Assembly (NCBI GenBank): GCA_037102815.1 | Contig: BTPP01000003.1 | Location: 2,294,001-2,358,000, forward strand | DNA from: Neurospora intermedia | Lineage: Eukaryota; Ascomycota; Sordariomycetes; Sordariales; Sordariaceae | Reading direction: 5' to 3' | DNA length: 64,000 nucleotides | Shown here: positions 12,581 through 24,687 of the stretch, piece after piece | Layout: each line of letters begins with the position of its first letter | Numbering within the stretch: position 1 is the first letter of the stretch | Translations under genes and position numbers: made by a program | The notes under the pieces: generated by a model | Seen by the model: only the letters and a program-made list of their open reading frames with translations | What the model was told of the DNA's origin: nothing | The model's database searches: none

Positions 12581-15500
12581 CTCTTCTTTATTTCCGTCCT
12601 ATTATTCTAATATTATTAATATTCTATTTTCCTCCTAAGAATACCTTACAATTTCCTTACGTTACTCCTCCTCTAATTTAATTACTAAATAGTATTCTTT
12701 TAACCTCCCTAATTTTAATATTTATAATAGAATCTTTTCGGCTTTAATTTTATTATTTAGGTATTTTTAGAGTTCTTCCTTTATTAATAGCTATATTTTT
12801 AAGTTCGATTAGAAAATAGTATCCGTATTAAGGCAATTTAGAATAATATAGGCGAATATTTCTTTTTTAAACCTATAAGCGCAAATAGGAGTTAGGACGC
12901 CCAGTACTTTCCTCCGGTAGAAAAAGGCCTAGAGGCCGATAACTTCCGTTCTAACTTAAATAAGGAGGGAACTTTTCGCTTTAATTAGTAGGTATAATTC
13001 TTCCTTATCTTCTTCCAATTATTAGTATTTTCTTTTCTTCTTCTTCGTACTAATTATATATTATTAAATAGCCTCTTTATTAAATTTAAGGGTAAGGTCG
13101 GCAATAGTAAATTTATACCGTCGCTCTAATTTTACTACTACTACCACTAAATAATAATTATAGCGCAATACCTATTCTTAATTCATTATATCTTCTAATT
13201 ATTCCTTTTTATTAGCGGTTATTAGCTTTAGAACTTACAATAATAGTAATAACTAAATCCCTAATTCCGAGGGGGGGCCAATTACTATTACTAGTAATTT
13301 CTCTATTAGTACCTATATTTCAGCCTATTAAGCCTTAACTACACTATTCTCTAGTTTATTAACAGGTAACCGACTTCTAATTCGTTATACTTAAATATAG
13401 TTAGAGACCCAAATTACAATCCCCTAAACGAACCGGGCTTAGTCCGTCCGGACGAACCTTTCTTCAAAGGCCCGGACCCTTTTATTAAAATAAAAGTCGA
13501 GTAGTAAATAAAAAATTTCCGTTTCTAAATTTTATACCAATATAATTTTATATACCCTAACAATAACTTTCAAGTACTTAGTTTAGTATTTCGCTAACCT
13601 AATTACTATCCTCCGAAGTTTATTATAGATTTTAATCGGCTAATAGAATACTAAAGCTTTATATATAATAATACTATAAATATATTTAATATATATTTCC
13701 CTTACCCGAATAAAGGAATAACCCTATATCTTTACTATTAATTTCGTAAATATATTCGTCTATATTATTATTTTCTTTTTTACCACTTCCGCGTAAACTT
13801 TATAATTAAGTTTACGGTCTAACTAAACCCTTAGGAATTATATCGATTCTATCGGTTAAAATACTACTTCCCCAAATTAAAAAATTTCTATCCTTAATAC
13901 CCTTATCCGTATAAAATATATTAATTCCGTCTTAATTACTTCGAATTCTATACCTCTTACCCCTACTTATTCTAAATATACCTCCTATACTACTTATAAC
14001 GTCTGGCAATTTTCTTTAGTAGTATAGACTACTATTATAATATTAGTATTATCGGCGAAACCGATTATAATTATATTTAGGATTATTATTAATTTCTAAT
14101 ATAATAGGATAATAAAGAGAATAAATAAAATAGGGGAGAAGGGGGAGCCCTACAATATTCTAATAATAATTACGTAGGGGTAGGAAGTTTCGTCGTTAAA
14201 GAAGAAAAAACCTTTTCTTCTAATAATAAAATTCGCTACCTACCGAATAATCTATATTAAGAATTATATTTCCTATAGGGTATATAAAAGTTACCTATAA
14301 TTAACTCTATCGAATACTCCTTTTAAATCTAAGAGTATAAAGGACGTTATAGCCCCGAACTTCTAAGTTATATATACCGCGTTAGTAACTACCCGGACCG
14401 TAAACTCTATCGAACGGCCTACCCAATTACCTATCTAACCCTCTAGTAGGAGGTTAAATTCTTCGGCTATTTGCGTAAACCTTTTAACTACGAACGCTTC
14501 AAAGATTTTTCCTACGTTACTAAGTAGTAATATTAGCCTCTATACGCCTACTAACTTCTATTAGGCGGCGCTCTTCCTAGGCTTTTTAAAAATAATTATT
14601 TTTATATCCTTAAACCGCTATAAGAAATATCCGAATCGGAGGTTAGCGGATACTAAATATATTATAATTTATTAGAATAATTGCTTATATATTTTCAAAA
14701 ACCTATTTAAATACTAATCGATCCCGGGGGCCTTATTAGACGCTATTCAAGAGAATACGTCCTAAATATCCTCTTTATCAATTAGCTTACTAATAATTAT
14801 TAATTTAACGTTATTTAATAGTTTAATTTAATTTAGTAGGTAATTTATTAGGACTTTTACCTTCGGGAAGAAACAATTAGTAAAAATTTCGGCCTTACTA
14901 CTATAATTTCCGACTTCTATTACTCCTTCGTAAGTTTAAAGGGCTAATAATTTAGGCGGGTCTATTAATTTATAACTTCGGATATAAGCCTATCGTTCTA
15001 AGGGCTAAAGTCGATTCGGGTTCTTCGAAGCTTCGACGATACTATCGCACTACGTAGCCTACTAAACTTTCGTAATTATCCTCTTCTTTTTTATTGTAAC
15101 TTCAATAAAATCCCTTTAATTTAATATTATTTAGTATTTAAACTATTCCTAATATATCCTCTACGCTTCTTTCATTACTATCTTATATCCTAATATCTAT
15201 TAATTTACTTTCCTTCCTTAACTTTTCTTCCGGTATAGGACGAATTCCTCTATAATATTTATAAATTCTCCGTCGAGCCTACGAAAGGCGAATTTAAAAT
15301 CCTTTACTATATTAATCCTTTCCGGGATTAATATCCGTTTCTCCGCTACCTCCTTTACCTTTATTATATTTATAAGACTCTAACTATATCTTCCTTCCTT
15401 TTCCGCTTTTTTATTTTTTCTTCCTACTTAGACTTAAATTTCTTAAGGGTAATAGTCCGAACCGGTCTATTCGCACCTCTATACTCCCTAATATTTAGCT

Positions 15501-16200
15501 TCAACCCTAAGTAATAATTATATATAATTGATTATCCTATCCCTCTCTCTTTATATTGTATTCCCGAACCTTATCGGTTTACTATAAAGGGTAAATAGAT
15601 TAAATTTCTAATATTATACCTATATAAGGAAGTGAATAACCTCTGGACTAATTTTATTCTTTAAATTCTAATCGGAATAATAGAAATTATAATCCTCGAT
15701 TATAATTAAATTTCCTATTGGGGGCCCGACCTCGAGAAATTTAAAGAGTAGCAATCCCTATTAATATTCCGGTATTCCCTATATAAAGATAGGAAAATAA
15801 ATAGAAAAAACGGTCGTTAATTCCTTTAAACTCTTAAATATTATTATAGCCCAATCCTTTCTAATTTAAAAATTTAAATCTTTTAAATTCTATTTCTTAT
15901 TTATATATATTATTATTCTTCCCTTCTTTATATAATTAATTCCGAAATACCTTTTACTTTTAAAATGGTAAATATCCCTATTCAAATTTCTACCCGGCTC
16001 TTAAATCGCTATAATATTATAAGTTTCCTTTTATTCGAATAGAAATTTCCTTCTTTCGTATAACTTCCTTATATTCTAATAAAATATTTTTAATTAGATT
16101 ATTAATTACTTTAAAATAAAGTTCCTTCTAATCCTTCTATGGAGGATAAGGGTATTACTTCCCTAAGGGGGGCTATAATCGTATAAATACTATTACTATT
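12580..16200 (-). pseudogene. LINE C ORF2: endonuclease, reverse transcriptase, RNase H (RIPed)
   Basis: Read on the minus strand, the N-terminal part (about 15450-16200) resembles an apurinic-type endonuclease. The reverse transcriptase catalytic box is at about 14045-14070 and reads GFADNTNIIIVV, where GFADDT is expected; RIP explains D-to-N. The post-RT segment with GAYKATP spacing lies near 13520-13600 and is far better preserved in copy B at 22550-22810. RNase H is expected at 13150-13400 but I could not pick out its active-site residues. The C-terminal stretch VIGL*AFFYRRKVLGVLTP (about 12890-12950) matches the usual Tad1 tail. The protein is non-functional. Confidence 0.82.
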
Positions 16201-16229
16201 ATATAATCAATTCCCTCCTATACTCTAAG

Positions 16230-17754
16230 AGTATATATAAATATTTATTAAACCCTAAGGGTTTAATAATTTCAATCGGGAGGACGGGCCAACGATCTTC
16301 TTCGGCCGTCCCTTCTTTATAATTCCTCTAATATATCTCTCTAGGGTAATAATAATATAGGAATTGGGGGGGGCGTTTAGGAAGACGCCCTTATTTATAA
16401 TCTTTATTATTAATTCTAATACCTTCCTAGCTAGGTTCTTACAAAGGACGAATATTTACAGCCTTTTAATATATATAATAGATGCCTTCGTAATCGCCTT
16501 CCGGAGAATAGAATACTCCTTACAATTATATATATAATAGCCCTTCTTCCTATACGGTTTATAATAAATAAGTAACTTATTATTATTAGACGGGCAATTT
16601 ACTTTACCGAAGTAATCTCCTTCATATTTAACTTCACTATAGCGGGCGTAGATATTTTCTTAACGGTAGAATTTCGCTATATATCCGATTTCCTAATATT
16701 TAAAGTATTATTAAACGTTGCTCGAAATTTAAAACGGCTCGTATAAGTATATACTACCGTCCTAAAGGAAAAAATTATCCTAGAGGAAGTATACTACTAA
16801 CGTAGTAATAACTTTTACTAGGAGTAAGCTTCTATTCTCTCTGTCCCTTCTCTTTTATAGCCGAATTCTAATAATAAATACCTCCGGGTTCTTCTCCTTC
16901 GCTATATTTAATATAACTTCTACCGTAATATAATTATTAATACTATTCCAAAGTACGCCCCGGACTAATACACCTATAGTATTTATAGTAATAAAAGTAT
17001 TAAAGCCGAAAACTTCTTTAACTTATATTTAATTATACTAATATTAATTATATATAGATTCATCGAATATAATTATATAATTTCCGGTCATTAGTATTCT
17101 AATAGCCGTTCGGACTATTAAACCGGTATTCTTCTTATTTAAATATATAATTAAAGTCGTTTTCGTATTTTTATTCGAATAATTTATAAATTCGGCGGTA
17201 ATTATCGCTCCTTTAATAGTAAATTATTATTCGAAATTAAAGGGAATAAACTTCTTAATAATAGTAAATAATTATTAGAAAGTAATACTAATCTTATTCG
17301 GGCTAACTTTCATTATAATATCGGCCCAACGCTTCGGCACCTCTTAAACGCCTTTTTTAATCTCCTTTAAAATATCCTTCTTTAAATTATCGAAATCCTT
17401 CTTAATAACAAACTAGTCGGTTCTAACCTTACCAACTTCGGGTCGCGTAGACCCACTTTTTCTAACGCGTACCTTCGCAAATTCAAAAAGTAATTCTCGA
17501 ACCTAACGATAGTCCTCGGTTAAAATAATATTATAGTCCGCAAATTTATTCGCTTTAGCGATAAACTTCTTTAATATTTTATCGTTTTCCTCCGTTTTAT
17601 CCGAAGTCTTTATAGTAAATACGGCTTTAGGATCGTTATATACTAAGATTTCCGCGAACGGGTTATAGACGCTATTTTCGAATCTACGGGCACTACTATC
17701 GATAGCCATCGGCAACAACGACACAACGCCGTCGCTACACTCGTCGCAGGACAT
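16230..17754 (-). pseudogene. LINE C ORF1 (Gag-like, zinc knuckles), RIPed
   Basis: The first 84 codons are open (17503-17754), starting MSCDECSDG and continuing MAIDSSARRFENSVYNP. Stops appear after that. Near the C-terminus (about 16560-16700) the minus strand reads KVNCPSNNNKLLIYYKPYRK followed by YNCKEY. This is what remains of CCHC zinc-knuckle motifs after Cys-to-Tyr and His-to-Tyr RIP changes. A Pro/Asn segment (NAPPNSYIIITLERYIRGI) follows and recurs in copy D. ORF1 proteins of this type coat the element RNA. The start codon chosen is the first Met of the longest open stretch; MAIDS further in is an alternative. Confidence 0.75.
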
Positions 17755-17859
17755 CGTAAGGGACGTAAACGACCCTCCTAAGTCGATTGCCTTTGTTAGT
17801 TTTCGTTTTGGAACACTCCTCGACCAGAAATCGGCGTTTCCGGTTTCAAAGCAGTTTCC

Positions 17860-17875
17860 CTTCTCCCTTTTAATA
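17860..17875. repeat. LINE C target-site duplication, right
   Basis: Exact second copy of CTTCTCCCTTTTAATA, next to the 5' end of LINE C. Confidence 0.88.
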
Positions 17876-20012
17876 GAGGTTTGTACTAGATTAAAATATA
17901 TTTAAACTACCCGGATAAAATTATTATTTTCTTTATTATTAATACTCTATATAGATATAGCTTAGAATTTACCTACGTAATAAAGTCTACTTAAAAATTA
18001 TTGAGGTTTTGGAAGGTTATTATCTCTAATTTATAGTCTATATTAGCTCTATAGGAGTAGAGGAAATTATTACCAAACAATACATTAAATTCCAATTTAT
18101 TTACTACCTAGGCTCCTTTAGTAAATTTTATTAAGGTAGGGTTGCTATTCTTATTGTAGCCTTCGAAGTAGACCTTAAATGTAGCCTACTCCGAGATATT
18201 TATCGCCTTTCCGCCTACTCCTTTTACCTTAGCCTACCGGAATTTATTAGTGTACTCTAATATCCGGAGGAAGGGTCTCCCAATTAGAGTTCTGCCTATT
18301 CTAAGGTCTATATATATTTCTATTGCCGTACTATTAGTAAAGGCCCTAGCGTTTATTCGTATATAAATAAAATTAGAAATTAGATTATTATTAATATTTG
18401 TAGTAGTAATTATTTCAATAGCTTTCTAAATTCTTATTAGAACTATCGTTTTAATAGGAACGGGAGTAACTCTAACGGTTAGTGCGGGCTCTCTTCCTTT
18501 TAAGCGTCCTTTAATTGTAAATTAATACTTTTTAAAATAGTAAAATAATATATTACGAAACGTATATTATTTCTTATAATAACCGTATATGTATTATTCA
18601 AAGGCTAAGGGCGACGGTATTCTAAATTTCTCTACTCTAAATACCGGGGGTAATTCGTAACGATTTTTATATTATTTTTTTTAATCTTTAATTTTGAAGT
18701 ATTTTGAGTATTTATAGTATTTAGTTACTAATTCCAATACTATATATATTTTTATATTTTCTAATTCGTTAGATTCGGAATTATTTAAGGAAATAGACTC
18801 CTTAGCGTAGTAAGTTCTCTTATACGTCCTTTTATTGTAGTTCAAATCCCGATTGTAAGATCGGTCCCTATCTCGGTTGTGGTCGCGGGTTTTATAATTG
18901 CGGTTGAAATCGCGGTTATAGTCGTAGTCCTAGTTCCGGTTGCGATTTTAGTCGCAGGTTCAATTATAGTTCTAGTTGCGGCTTCAATTACAGTTCTAGT
19001 CGTAGTTTTAATTACAATTGCAGTTGCAGCTTCGATTTTAATTGTAATTCGAGTAGGATTGGAAGTCCGATATAGCATTGGAATTAGATTGTAATCGGTT
19101 ATTAGGGTTAAATTTAGCGGTAGTAAAGAGAACTACTTTAGATTTAATTACAAGCTATATATAATTGGCGAATAAGTCCTCTTCGGTTAGTATTTTTAGA
19201 AATTACTTTATACGAAGGTTTAAGTTAAACTAAATTTGTATTATTATACCGTACTAATTTCTATTATCTTTAATTAATATACCTATAGTTTTAACGTAGT
19301 ATATTTAACGTTAAATATAATAGGTAAAAGCCCTATTATTATTAGTAATATTTTTTAAATAAAGGTATCCTTTTATAAACTTTAAGGTAGCTATAGCCGA
19401 ATTAGGGGTAAAACGTTTAATAAATTAATCGAATAATTTATATATACTTTTATTCTTCTATTCTATTTTTATATCGCTATTAATTTTAATAGTCTACTAA
19501 ATTCTAGTAATTCCCGCTAAATAAATATAAAATAGCCGGGTAAATTATTTATTTATCCTACTATCGCTTTAATACTAACGAAAGTTAGAAATAAAGGATA
19601 ATATTTATTCGCGGAACGTATATATATTAGTATATAAGGTATATTTTCTATTATTTATAATGCCTTAATCTTTGGGATCGTTTCTTTTAGGATCGAAGGT
19701 TCTAACATCTTTACACTTCACCTTTTTAAAATCTTCGTCGTCGTTATTAAAATAATTATAACTGTAGCGTCGGTTATTTGGATCCTCGTCCTTTCTTCCA
19801 TTTCTTTTTAATAGAGAATTATTTCCGCCGCCTCCGCCGGCTATATAATATAGGTTCCGTCCCTTATTACTAGGAGTATACAGATTACTATTACTATTAC
19901 GCCTACTACTATAGCTATTTCCCCTATTAGATAGGGAATCCAGATTTCCTCCTTTTCTTCCTCTTAAATACGGGGGTTCGTTATTGTTATAAATTAATTC
20001 GTTGTTATCCAA
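17876..20012 (-). pseudogene. Gypsy-A gag / pol 5' part, RIPed
   Basis: This continues Gypsy-A to the right of LINE C on the minus strand. An open stretch at 19665-20012 (115 codons) begins MDNNELIYNNN, is rich in Asn, Arg, Gly and Ser, and ends VRTFDPKRNDPKD. That ending leads into a frame at 19320-19660 with helical content typical of retrotransposon capsid (DFIKRFTPNSAIATLKF-like). Next comes the low-complexity tract at 18850-19080, and then about 900 bp that should carry nucleocapsid and protease but where I see no clear motif. The product would be the structural Gag protein forming virus-like particles. Start at 20012 is the first Met of the open stretch. Confidence 0.65.
18842..19080. 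repeat. Degenerate 18-bp-type repeat coding an Arg/Asn/Asp-rich tract
   Basis: Units such as AGTTCTAGTYGYRGYTTYAA recur about ten times. On the minus strand the likely frame gives alternating Arg, Asn, Asp and Tyr/Trp, as in basic nucleic-acid-binding Gag tails. The repeat is open in other frames on both strands (18842-19078 minus, 18879-19094 plus); both are low-complexity shadows. Confidence 0.6.
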
Positions 20013-22046
20013 TATTTAAGCCGTAGGAATTTTATTAGTAATAATTATAGGTTTAGTAAGTAATCCGTCTATTAGAAGGTTACAATTAAGATTAAATATA
20101 TAGAATTAATATAATATCTATATTTTAATTTAAGCGGGTATTAAAGAGCCTCGGGTATTAACCTATATTAGTTCTCCCTATAGATTAGCAATTTATAGCG
20201 GGGCAGATTAGGTTCGAATTATATTTACTATTATATTTAATTGTAGTAGGGTAGCGATTGTCTTAGGTTTAATAATTTTATCGATATTCTAGCCGGTACA
20301 GGTAAATAAAGCGTACTTTCAAAATAGGTTAGTCGGAGATAATGTTTTATAGGGGATTTCTTCTAGTATATTTTCTATAGATGTATAGAAGGTTTGCGGC
20401 TTACCTTTAGTAATTATTTTAGTTAGATAATTATATATAGTAATTTCGAAGGGTATTCCGAATATATTATTAGCCTTGTTAGTAGTTATTTTGGCCAACG
20501 GTTTGGATAGGGCTGACGGTTCTTTATCTTACTCTAGCCAAATTCGTATAGGGGTTGGAGGGGTATAAGGGTTATTAGATAATCCTTTAAATACCTCTTC
20601 CTAAATTTCCTTTATTACTTTTCTACGGACCCTATTAATTTATTTAATAATATTATCTATAATAATTTTAGCTATTTCCTTTTATTAATTAGCGAGTTTT
20701 TTAATAGTATTATTTAAGGTTACTTCGAAGTACTTCTTTCAAATATTAATTTGCTTATTTAACGCTTTTTAGAAGTTACTATTAATATTACAACACTAAG
20801 AATTATATATTACTTTATTCTATTTATCTGATTTATTAATTATCTTCCTAACGTTAGCTAATTATTCGATTAATATATTGCTAATTTTAGTAAATTCCCT
20901 AGCTAATAGGTTATTAATCTTCTTACAGTCCTTATCTAACGATTTTTAAATATTAATTAATTATAGGGTAATTTAGTTAAATAAAGCGTCGATTTGCCTA
21001 TCGAACTTAGTATTGAAATATTCGATCGATTCTTTATTATTATTAAACTTAACTAGCCTTATTAGAAGGGTTTTATTTAGATTACTATAGGGTAGATTTA
21101 TAATTTTAGAGTTGCGCTTTAACCTTGCTTATAGCTAGTCCTTCGGGAGATCCTTACGAAGGTAATTTATAGAGGGGTATTAGAATTTACAACGTAGGTT
21201 TGCGATAGGAGGAATATAAATATTAGTTGGTAATAGTTTATTGCGAAGTTTAGTAGCGGTTATTATATAAGATTCGTTCGGCTTATAATTAGGTTAATAG
21301 AGGTTAACCTCGCTTTCGATATAATTAATATTATCGTTTATACTATAAATATATTCGTTTTAGATATTCAATATATCCGTTAGGCTATTGTAATTACGGA
21401 GTCGCTAAGGGTTCGGGGGGTTAGACCCGACCTTAAAAGTAAGGAGGATATTCCGAAAATTTAATTTCGGGTTGTCGGATTCGATAAATAAGCCGAGTAT
21501 ATTGGCTAAAGTACGTTAAATGAGTACGAATTTAGGTATAATTTTACAATAACGACCGGTATTTAAAAGTATAGAAAGTATATAATTAGGAATTAAATAG
21601 GAAGGATAGATACTACTATATACCTAAGTTCGGTAGTAGGGGAAACTTTTAGTATTTAGAAATTTTATAACTACTAGGATCTAGGTAGTAATATATAGTT
21701 ACCCAAATTTATTATATAGGGTAAAAGAGTATAGTTTATTAATATTATAAGTACCTAAGTTCGTTGCAATATTGAGGGATCTTTATAGGTACCTAAATTC
21801 GCTATAAAGAGGGGTAGATCGTATTAATTAAATAAATAGTACACTCTCTAGAAGAAAGGTAATTATAGTTATAAGAATACCCAAATTTATTTTACATACT
21901 TTGTAGGTGCTTCTAATCTTTATAATAGAAGCGATCTTCTATTATTCGATATAATATCGCCTAATACCTTCTTAATTGGAGGCCGGTCGGCGATAGGGAT
22001 AGTATAGTATAGTTTAGGTTAAGCAATTAAAATTGTAGCTACTATT
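20013..22046 (-). other. Gypsy-A 5' leader and unresolved RIPed sequence
   Basis: About 2 kb lies between the 5' LTR and the first open gag stretch. I see no gene that can be assigned. Part may be the true N-terminus of Gag, obscured by RIP. The segment nearest the LTR carries the spaced repeats described separately. Next to the LTR the minus strand reads ATAGTAGCTAC, which contains the palindrome GTAGCTAC. No tRNA could be named as primer. Confidence 0.4.
21621..21903. repeat. Five spaced TACCTAAGTTCG-type repeats in Gypsy-A leader
   Basis: Copies start at about 21621, 21710, 21752, 21790 and 21889: TACCTAAGTTCG, TACCCAAATTTATT, TACCTAAGTTCG, TACCTAAATTCG and TACCCAAATTTATT. Spacing is irregular (38 to 99 bp). 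Differences are C/T and G/A, consistent with RIP of one ancestral motif, about TACCCAAGTTCG. Confidence 0.6.
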
Positions 22047-22317
22047 TAATACCGTTGAGAGGGTATTTGAACGTTGTGACAATAATATGTGTCTGATTGA
22101 ATATGTGTAAAGTGATGCTCTAGAAAGAATCCAGAGTAGGAAGCTTGCGTACGGTCGATTGACCTTAGAGAGGTACGTAAGCCTTATCTAATCTATATGA
22201 CCCACATGGGCGGGCCCCCGTGGGAGCGGTTCATTCAATTGAACCCGACTGACCGGCTGGGTCATCCAGTCACCTGATCTGACATGTGATGACGCCAGCG
22301 ATACCATTCCGGTATCA
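22047..22317 (-). repeat. Gypsy-A 5' LTR
   Basis: 271 bp, partner of 7341-7611. It is less RIPed than the left LTR: several TpA sites on the left are still CpA or TpG here. It ends in GGTATCA next to the right TAGTT duplication (22318-22322). Confidence 0.9.
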
Positions 22318-22810
22318 TAGTTATAGTATAATACTTATTCCTAATTCGTTATATCTTCTAACTATTCCTCTTTATTAACGGCTATTAATTTTAGGGCTTA
22401 TAATAATAGTAATAGTTAAATCCCTAATTCCGAGGAGGGGCTAGCTACTATCGCTAGTAGCTTCTCCGTTAGTACCTACGTTTCGGCCTATCGAACCTTA
22501 GCTATACTACTCTCTAGTTTGTCGGCGGGTAGCCGACCTCTAGCTCGTTGTATCTAAATATAGTTGGAGACCCAAGCTGTAGTCCCCCGGACGAACCGGG
22601 CTTGGTCCGTCCGGGCGAGCCTTTCTTCAAAGGCCCGGACCCTTTTATTGAGGTAGAGGTCGAGCGGCGGACAAAAGGTTTCCATCTCTAAGTTTCGTAC
22701 CGGCGTAGCCTTATACGCCCCGGCGACAACTCTTAAGCACTTGGTCTGGTATTTCGCCAGCCCAACTACTATCCCCCGAGGCTTGCCGTAGACTTCAGTC
22801 GGCTGGTGGA
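22318..22810 (-). mobile_element. Tad1-like LINE, copy B, 5'-truncated part with well-preserved coding
   Basis: This resumes LINE B exactly where Gypsy-A interrupted it, and is colinear with 13160-13630 of copy C. From about 22440 rightward it is much less RIPed than any other LINE segment. On the minus strand it reads openly as YGKPRGIVVGLAKYQTKCLR, then GAYKATPVRNLEMETFCPPL, the segment that follows the reverse transcriptase in Tad1 ORF2 proteins. It stops abruptly at about 22810 within ORF2, consistent with 5' truncation during insertion. No target duplication could be paired with the 5720 end. Confidence 0.85.
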
Positions 22811-24463
22811 TAATAAATTTAATAGTTTATTAACTTTTATTTAAAGGTTCTATATTATTTATCGGTTATTTTGAGAATAGTAAAGACTAGTTTAAAAATT
22901 TCGCTATTACCATTAAGAAGGTAACTCTTAACGCTAAGGTTACTTAATTCAATTGAAGAAATAATTTTTATATTAAAATTTCTATACTATTTAATATAAT
23001 AATATACCTATTAATCCTTAATAGGTAGTTAATTCTTCTAAATATAATAAAGGACTTGCTTCTAGGATAAAAAGCGTCTTTTTATATCCTCCCAAGCAAT
23101 ACATAAATTATTCTCTATATAGCTATATATTATAAGCTTAAATTGCTTTACTATACTATGGGGGTTATTAGTAATAATTAAATCAATTAAATGTCAAAAA
23201 GGGTTAGTACTACGTATAGAGATACAGAAACTATAGTTTTTATTATTAAAAGGGATAAGAGTAACCTACTTATTAATACCCTCCTCGTTATTAGAATTAT
23301 TATTCGAATTGTTGTTAATATTAGCGTTCTTTACTTTCTTAAACTTCAGTTTAGCGTTGTACAGTACGTTCTTAACTATATAGAATAAATAGAGCCATTA
23401 TGAAATACTAAGGAATATCGTTTCTAGGGATTACTTTATTTCCTTACTCTTATTAGTAATAATAATAGTCGGCTTTAGAAGGTTATATCGTAATTGTATT
23501 TATTTAGTAGCGTTAATTAAAAAATTGAATACTACTTACTTCTTGTTATTAATAATATTAAATATATAATTAAAAATAAAACCAACGTTAATAATACTAG
23601 ATACTTAATAGAATAGGTAATTAAAGCGATTAGTATTGTACGTATTATTAATAATTATAACCTTATAAAAGCGCTGAGTTATATAAATATAACGTAGTAG
23701 AGTAAAGATAATACCTAATAGCCTTATTTTATCATTAGGATCTATCTTTTTAATATAATTAGTATTATTATTATTAAAGACCTTAATTAAAGTACCTATT
23801 AGGGTATAGCCATTAAGATTACAGCGGCGAAGGCTAGTGCGGGTATTGTAAATATCCCTCCTTATATATATAGATTCTAGGTAGTCGTTTCGAATAATAG
23901 AGGTAATCTCTCGAATTCGTATAGTATTAAGCTTTAAATAGTCGTTAATAGTCTTGAATATTTCTAACTTTATCTTATAGTATTAGCGATAAGTAGAAGG
24001 GTCGTACGATCGAAGGTAGTTATATCTTTAACAATAGGTCTTAGTATATAGATAAAAGTATTAAAGATTATTATTATTATCCTTCTTTATAATAGCTATC
24101 TACTTATAATTACATTTGCGTAAGGCTAATTTTCGAATAAATACTTTAGATTTGCGAGGCTAGCTATATCGATCGTAGAAGAAGTGATACCGTATATACT
24201 ATAAGGCTAGGACTTTAGGCTTTAAAATACGGCCGTTTCGACGGTTAATTATAAAGCTATAGTCCTTTACCTAATTATTAACCGCTTTATAAAACTCTTG
24301 AATTATAGTAGTAGGAGGGATAACGCTAGCGGGCGGATTGAATATCTCGTCCTTATAGTCGACAGTAATACCTTCCTCGTCGGAATTAGACTCGCTAGTT
24401 GAGTTCTTAATAGAGGGATCGTCGTTAGAAAAGCCTTCCTACTCCTTATTAATTTGACTAGCT
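22811..24463 (-). pseudogene. MULE-0 transposase (FAR1/MuDR type), RIPed
   Basis: Minus-strand protein, N-terminus at about 24460. Order: acidic/serine start; a FAR1-like zinc-binding region at about 24090-24300 (QEFYKAVNN, YHFFYDRY, RKCNYK); a variable linker; the first catalytic segment of MULE transposases at about 23615-23660, reading NNTYNTNRFNY (D-to-N from RIP); the second (TDKC-type) at about 23430-23460; and the CxH-type segment LFYIVKNVLYNAKLKF at about 23330-23400. The C-terminal part runs to about 22830. The plus-strand frame at 23191-23388 is its antisense shadow. MULE-1 interrupts it right at the N-terminus. Confidence 0.8.
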
Positions 24464-24471
24464 TAACTAAA
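24464..24471. repeat. MULE-1 target-site duplication, left (TAACTAAA)
   Basis: TAACTAAA directly precedes the left inverted repeat and directly follows the right one at 27541-27548. Eight bases is at the low end of the 8-11 bp expected for MULEs. Confidence 0.92.
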
Positions 24472-24503
24472 GAGTAACCCTCCCCGCACCCCATGCTTTC
24501 CTA
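24472..24503. repeat. MULE-1 left terminal inverted repeat (32 bp)
   Basis: Perfect match to the reverse complement of 27509-27540, then the two ends diverge. It starts GAGTAACCC, the same first bases as MULE-2. Confidence 0.93.
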
Positions 24504-24687
24504 CTGGCACCCTCTGAACCCAAATGTCAGCTGTCATGTAAAATATGGGGTTTTAGCTGTAAATTTCGATATTTTCAATGTCTGGCGACATCTGTAACTG
24601 CGTCACCCACCTGCAAATACGTCCCTATGACTCAAATCTCGCGATATCTCTATGGTGTTGAATATCCATTTCTACCTTATTTACAGT

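Larger units (their letters stand above)
11521..17859 (-). mobile_element. Tad1-like LINE, copy C (full span, 6.3 kb, internal deletion)
   Basis: Minus-strand non-LTR retrotransposon inserted in Gypsy-A, with a 16-bp duplication on both sides. From right to left it has a 5' leader of about 105 bp, ORF1, ORF2 (endonuclease, reverse transcriptase, RNase H, Cys-containing C-terminal domain) and a long 3' region that ends without a clear poly(A) tract. Relative to copies B and D it lacks about 590 bp near 12350, so it is not a complete 3' region. All frames are broken by RIP. The endonuclease plus RNase H layout and the C-terminal domain match the fungal Tad1 clade. Confidence 0.9.
7341..22317 (-). 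mobile_element. Gypsy-A: chromodomain Gypsy retrotransposon split by LINE C
   Basis: This LTR retrotransposon is on the minus strand, about 8.6 kb once the nested LINE and its duplication are subtracted. Two 271-bp LTRs (7341-7611 and 22047-22317) and a 5-bp duplication bound it. From right to left it has the 5' LTR, a long repeat-bearing leader, a Gag region with an Arg/Asn-rich tract, protease, reverse transcriptase, RNase H, integrase, a chromodomain and the 3' LTR. Every domain is riddled with RIP stops, so it is dead. The chromodomain places it among the chromoviruses, a Gypsy clade common in fungi, whose chromodomain is thought to steer integration to heterochromatin. Confidence 0.93.

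Noticed and set aside
18879-19094. 71-codon plus-strand frame of Val, Ile and Ala, looking like a membrane protein
   Set aside because: It is the antisense of the Arg/Asn-rich repeat in Gypsy-A gag; the hydrophobic appearance comes from low-complexity sequence.
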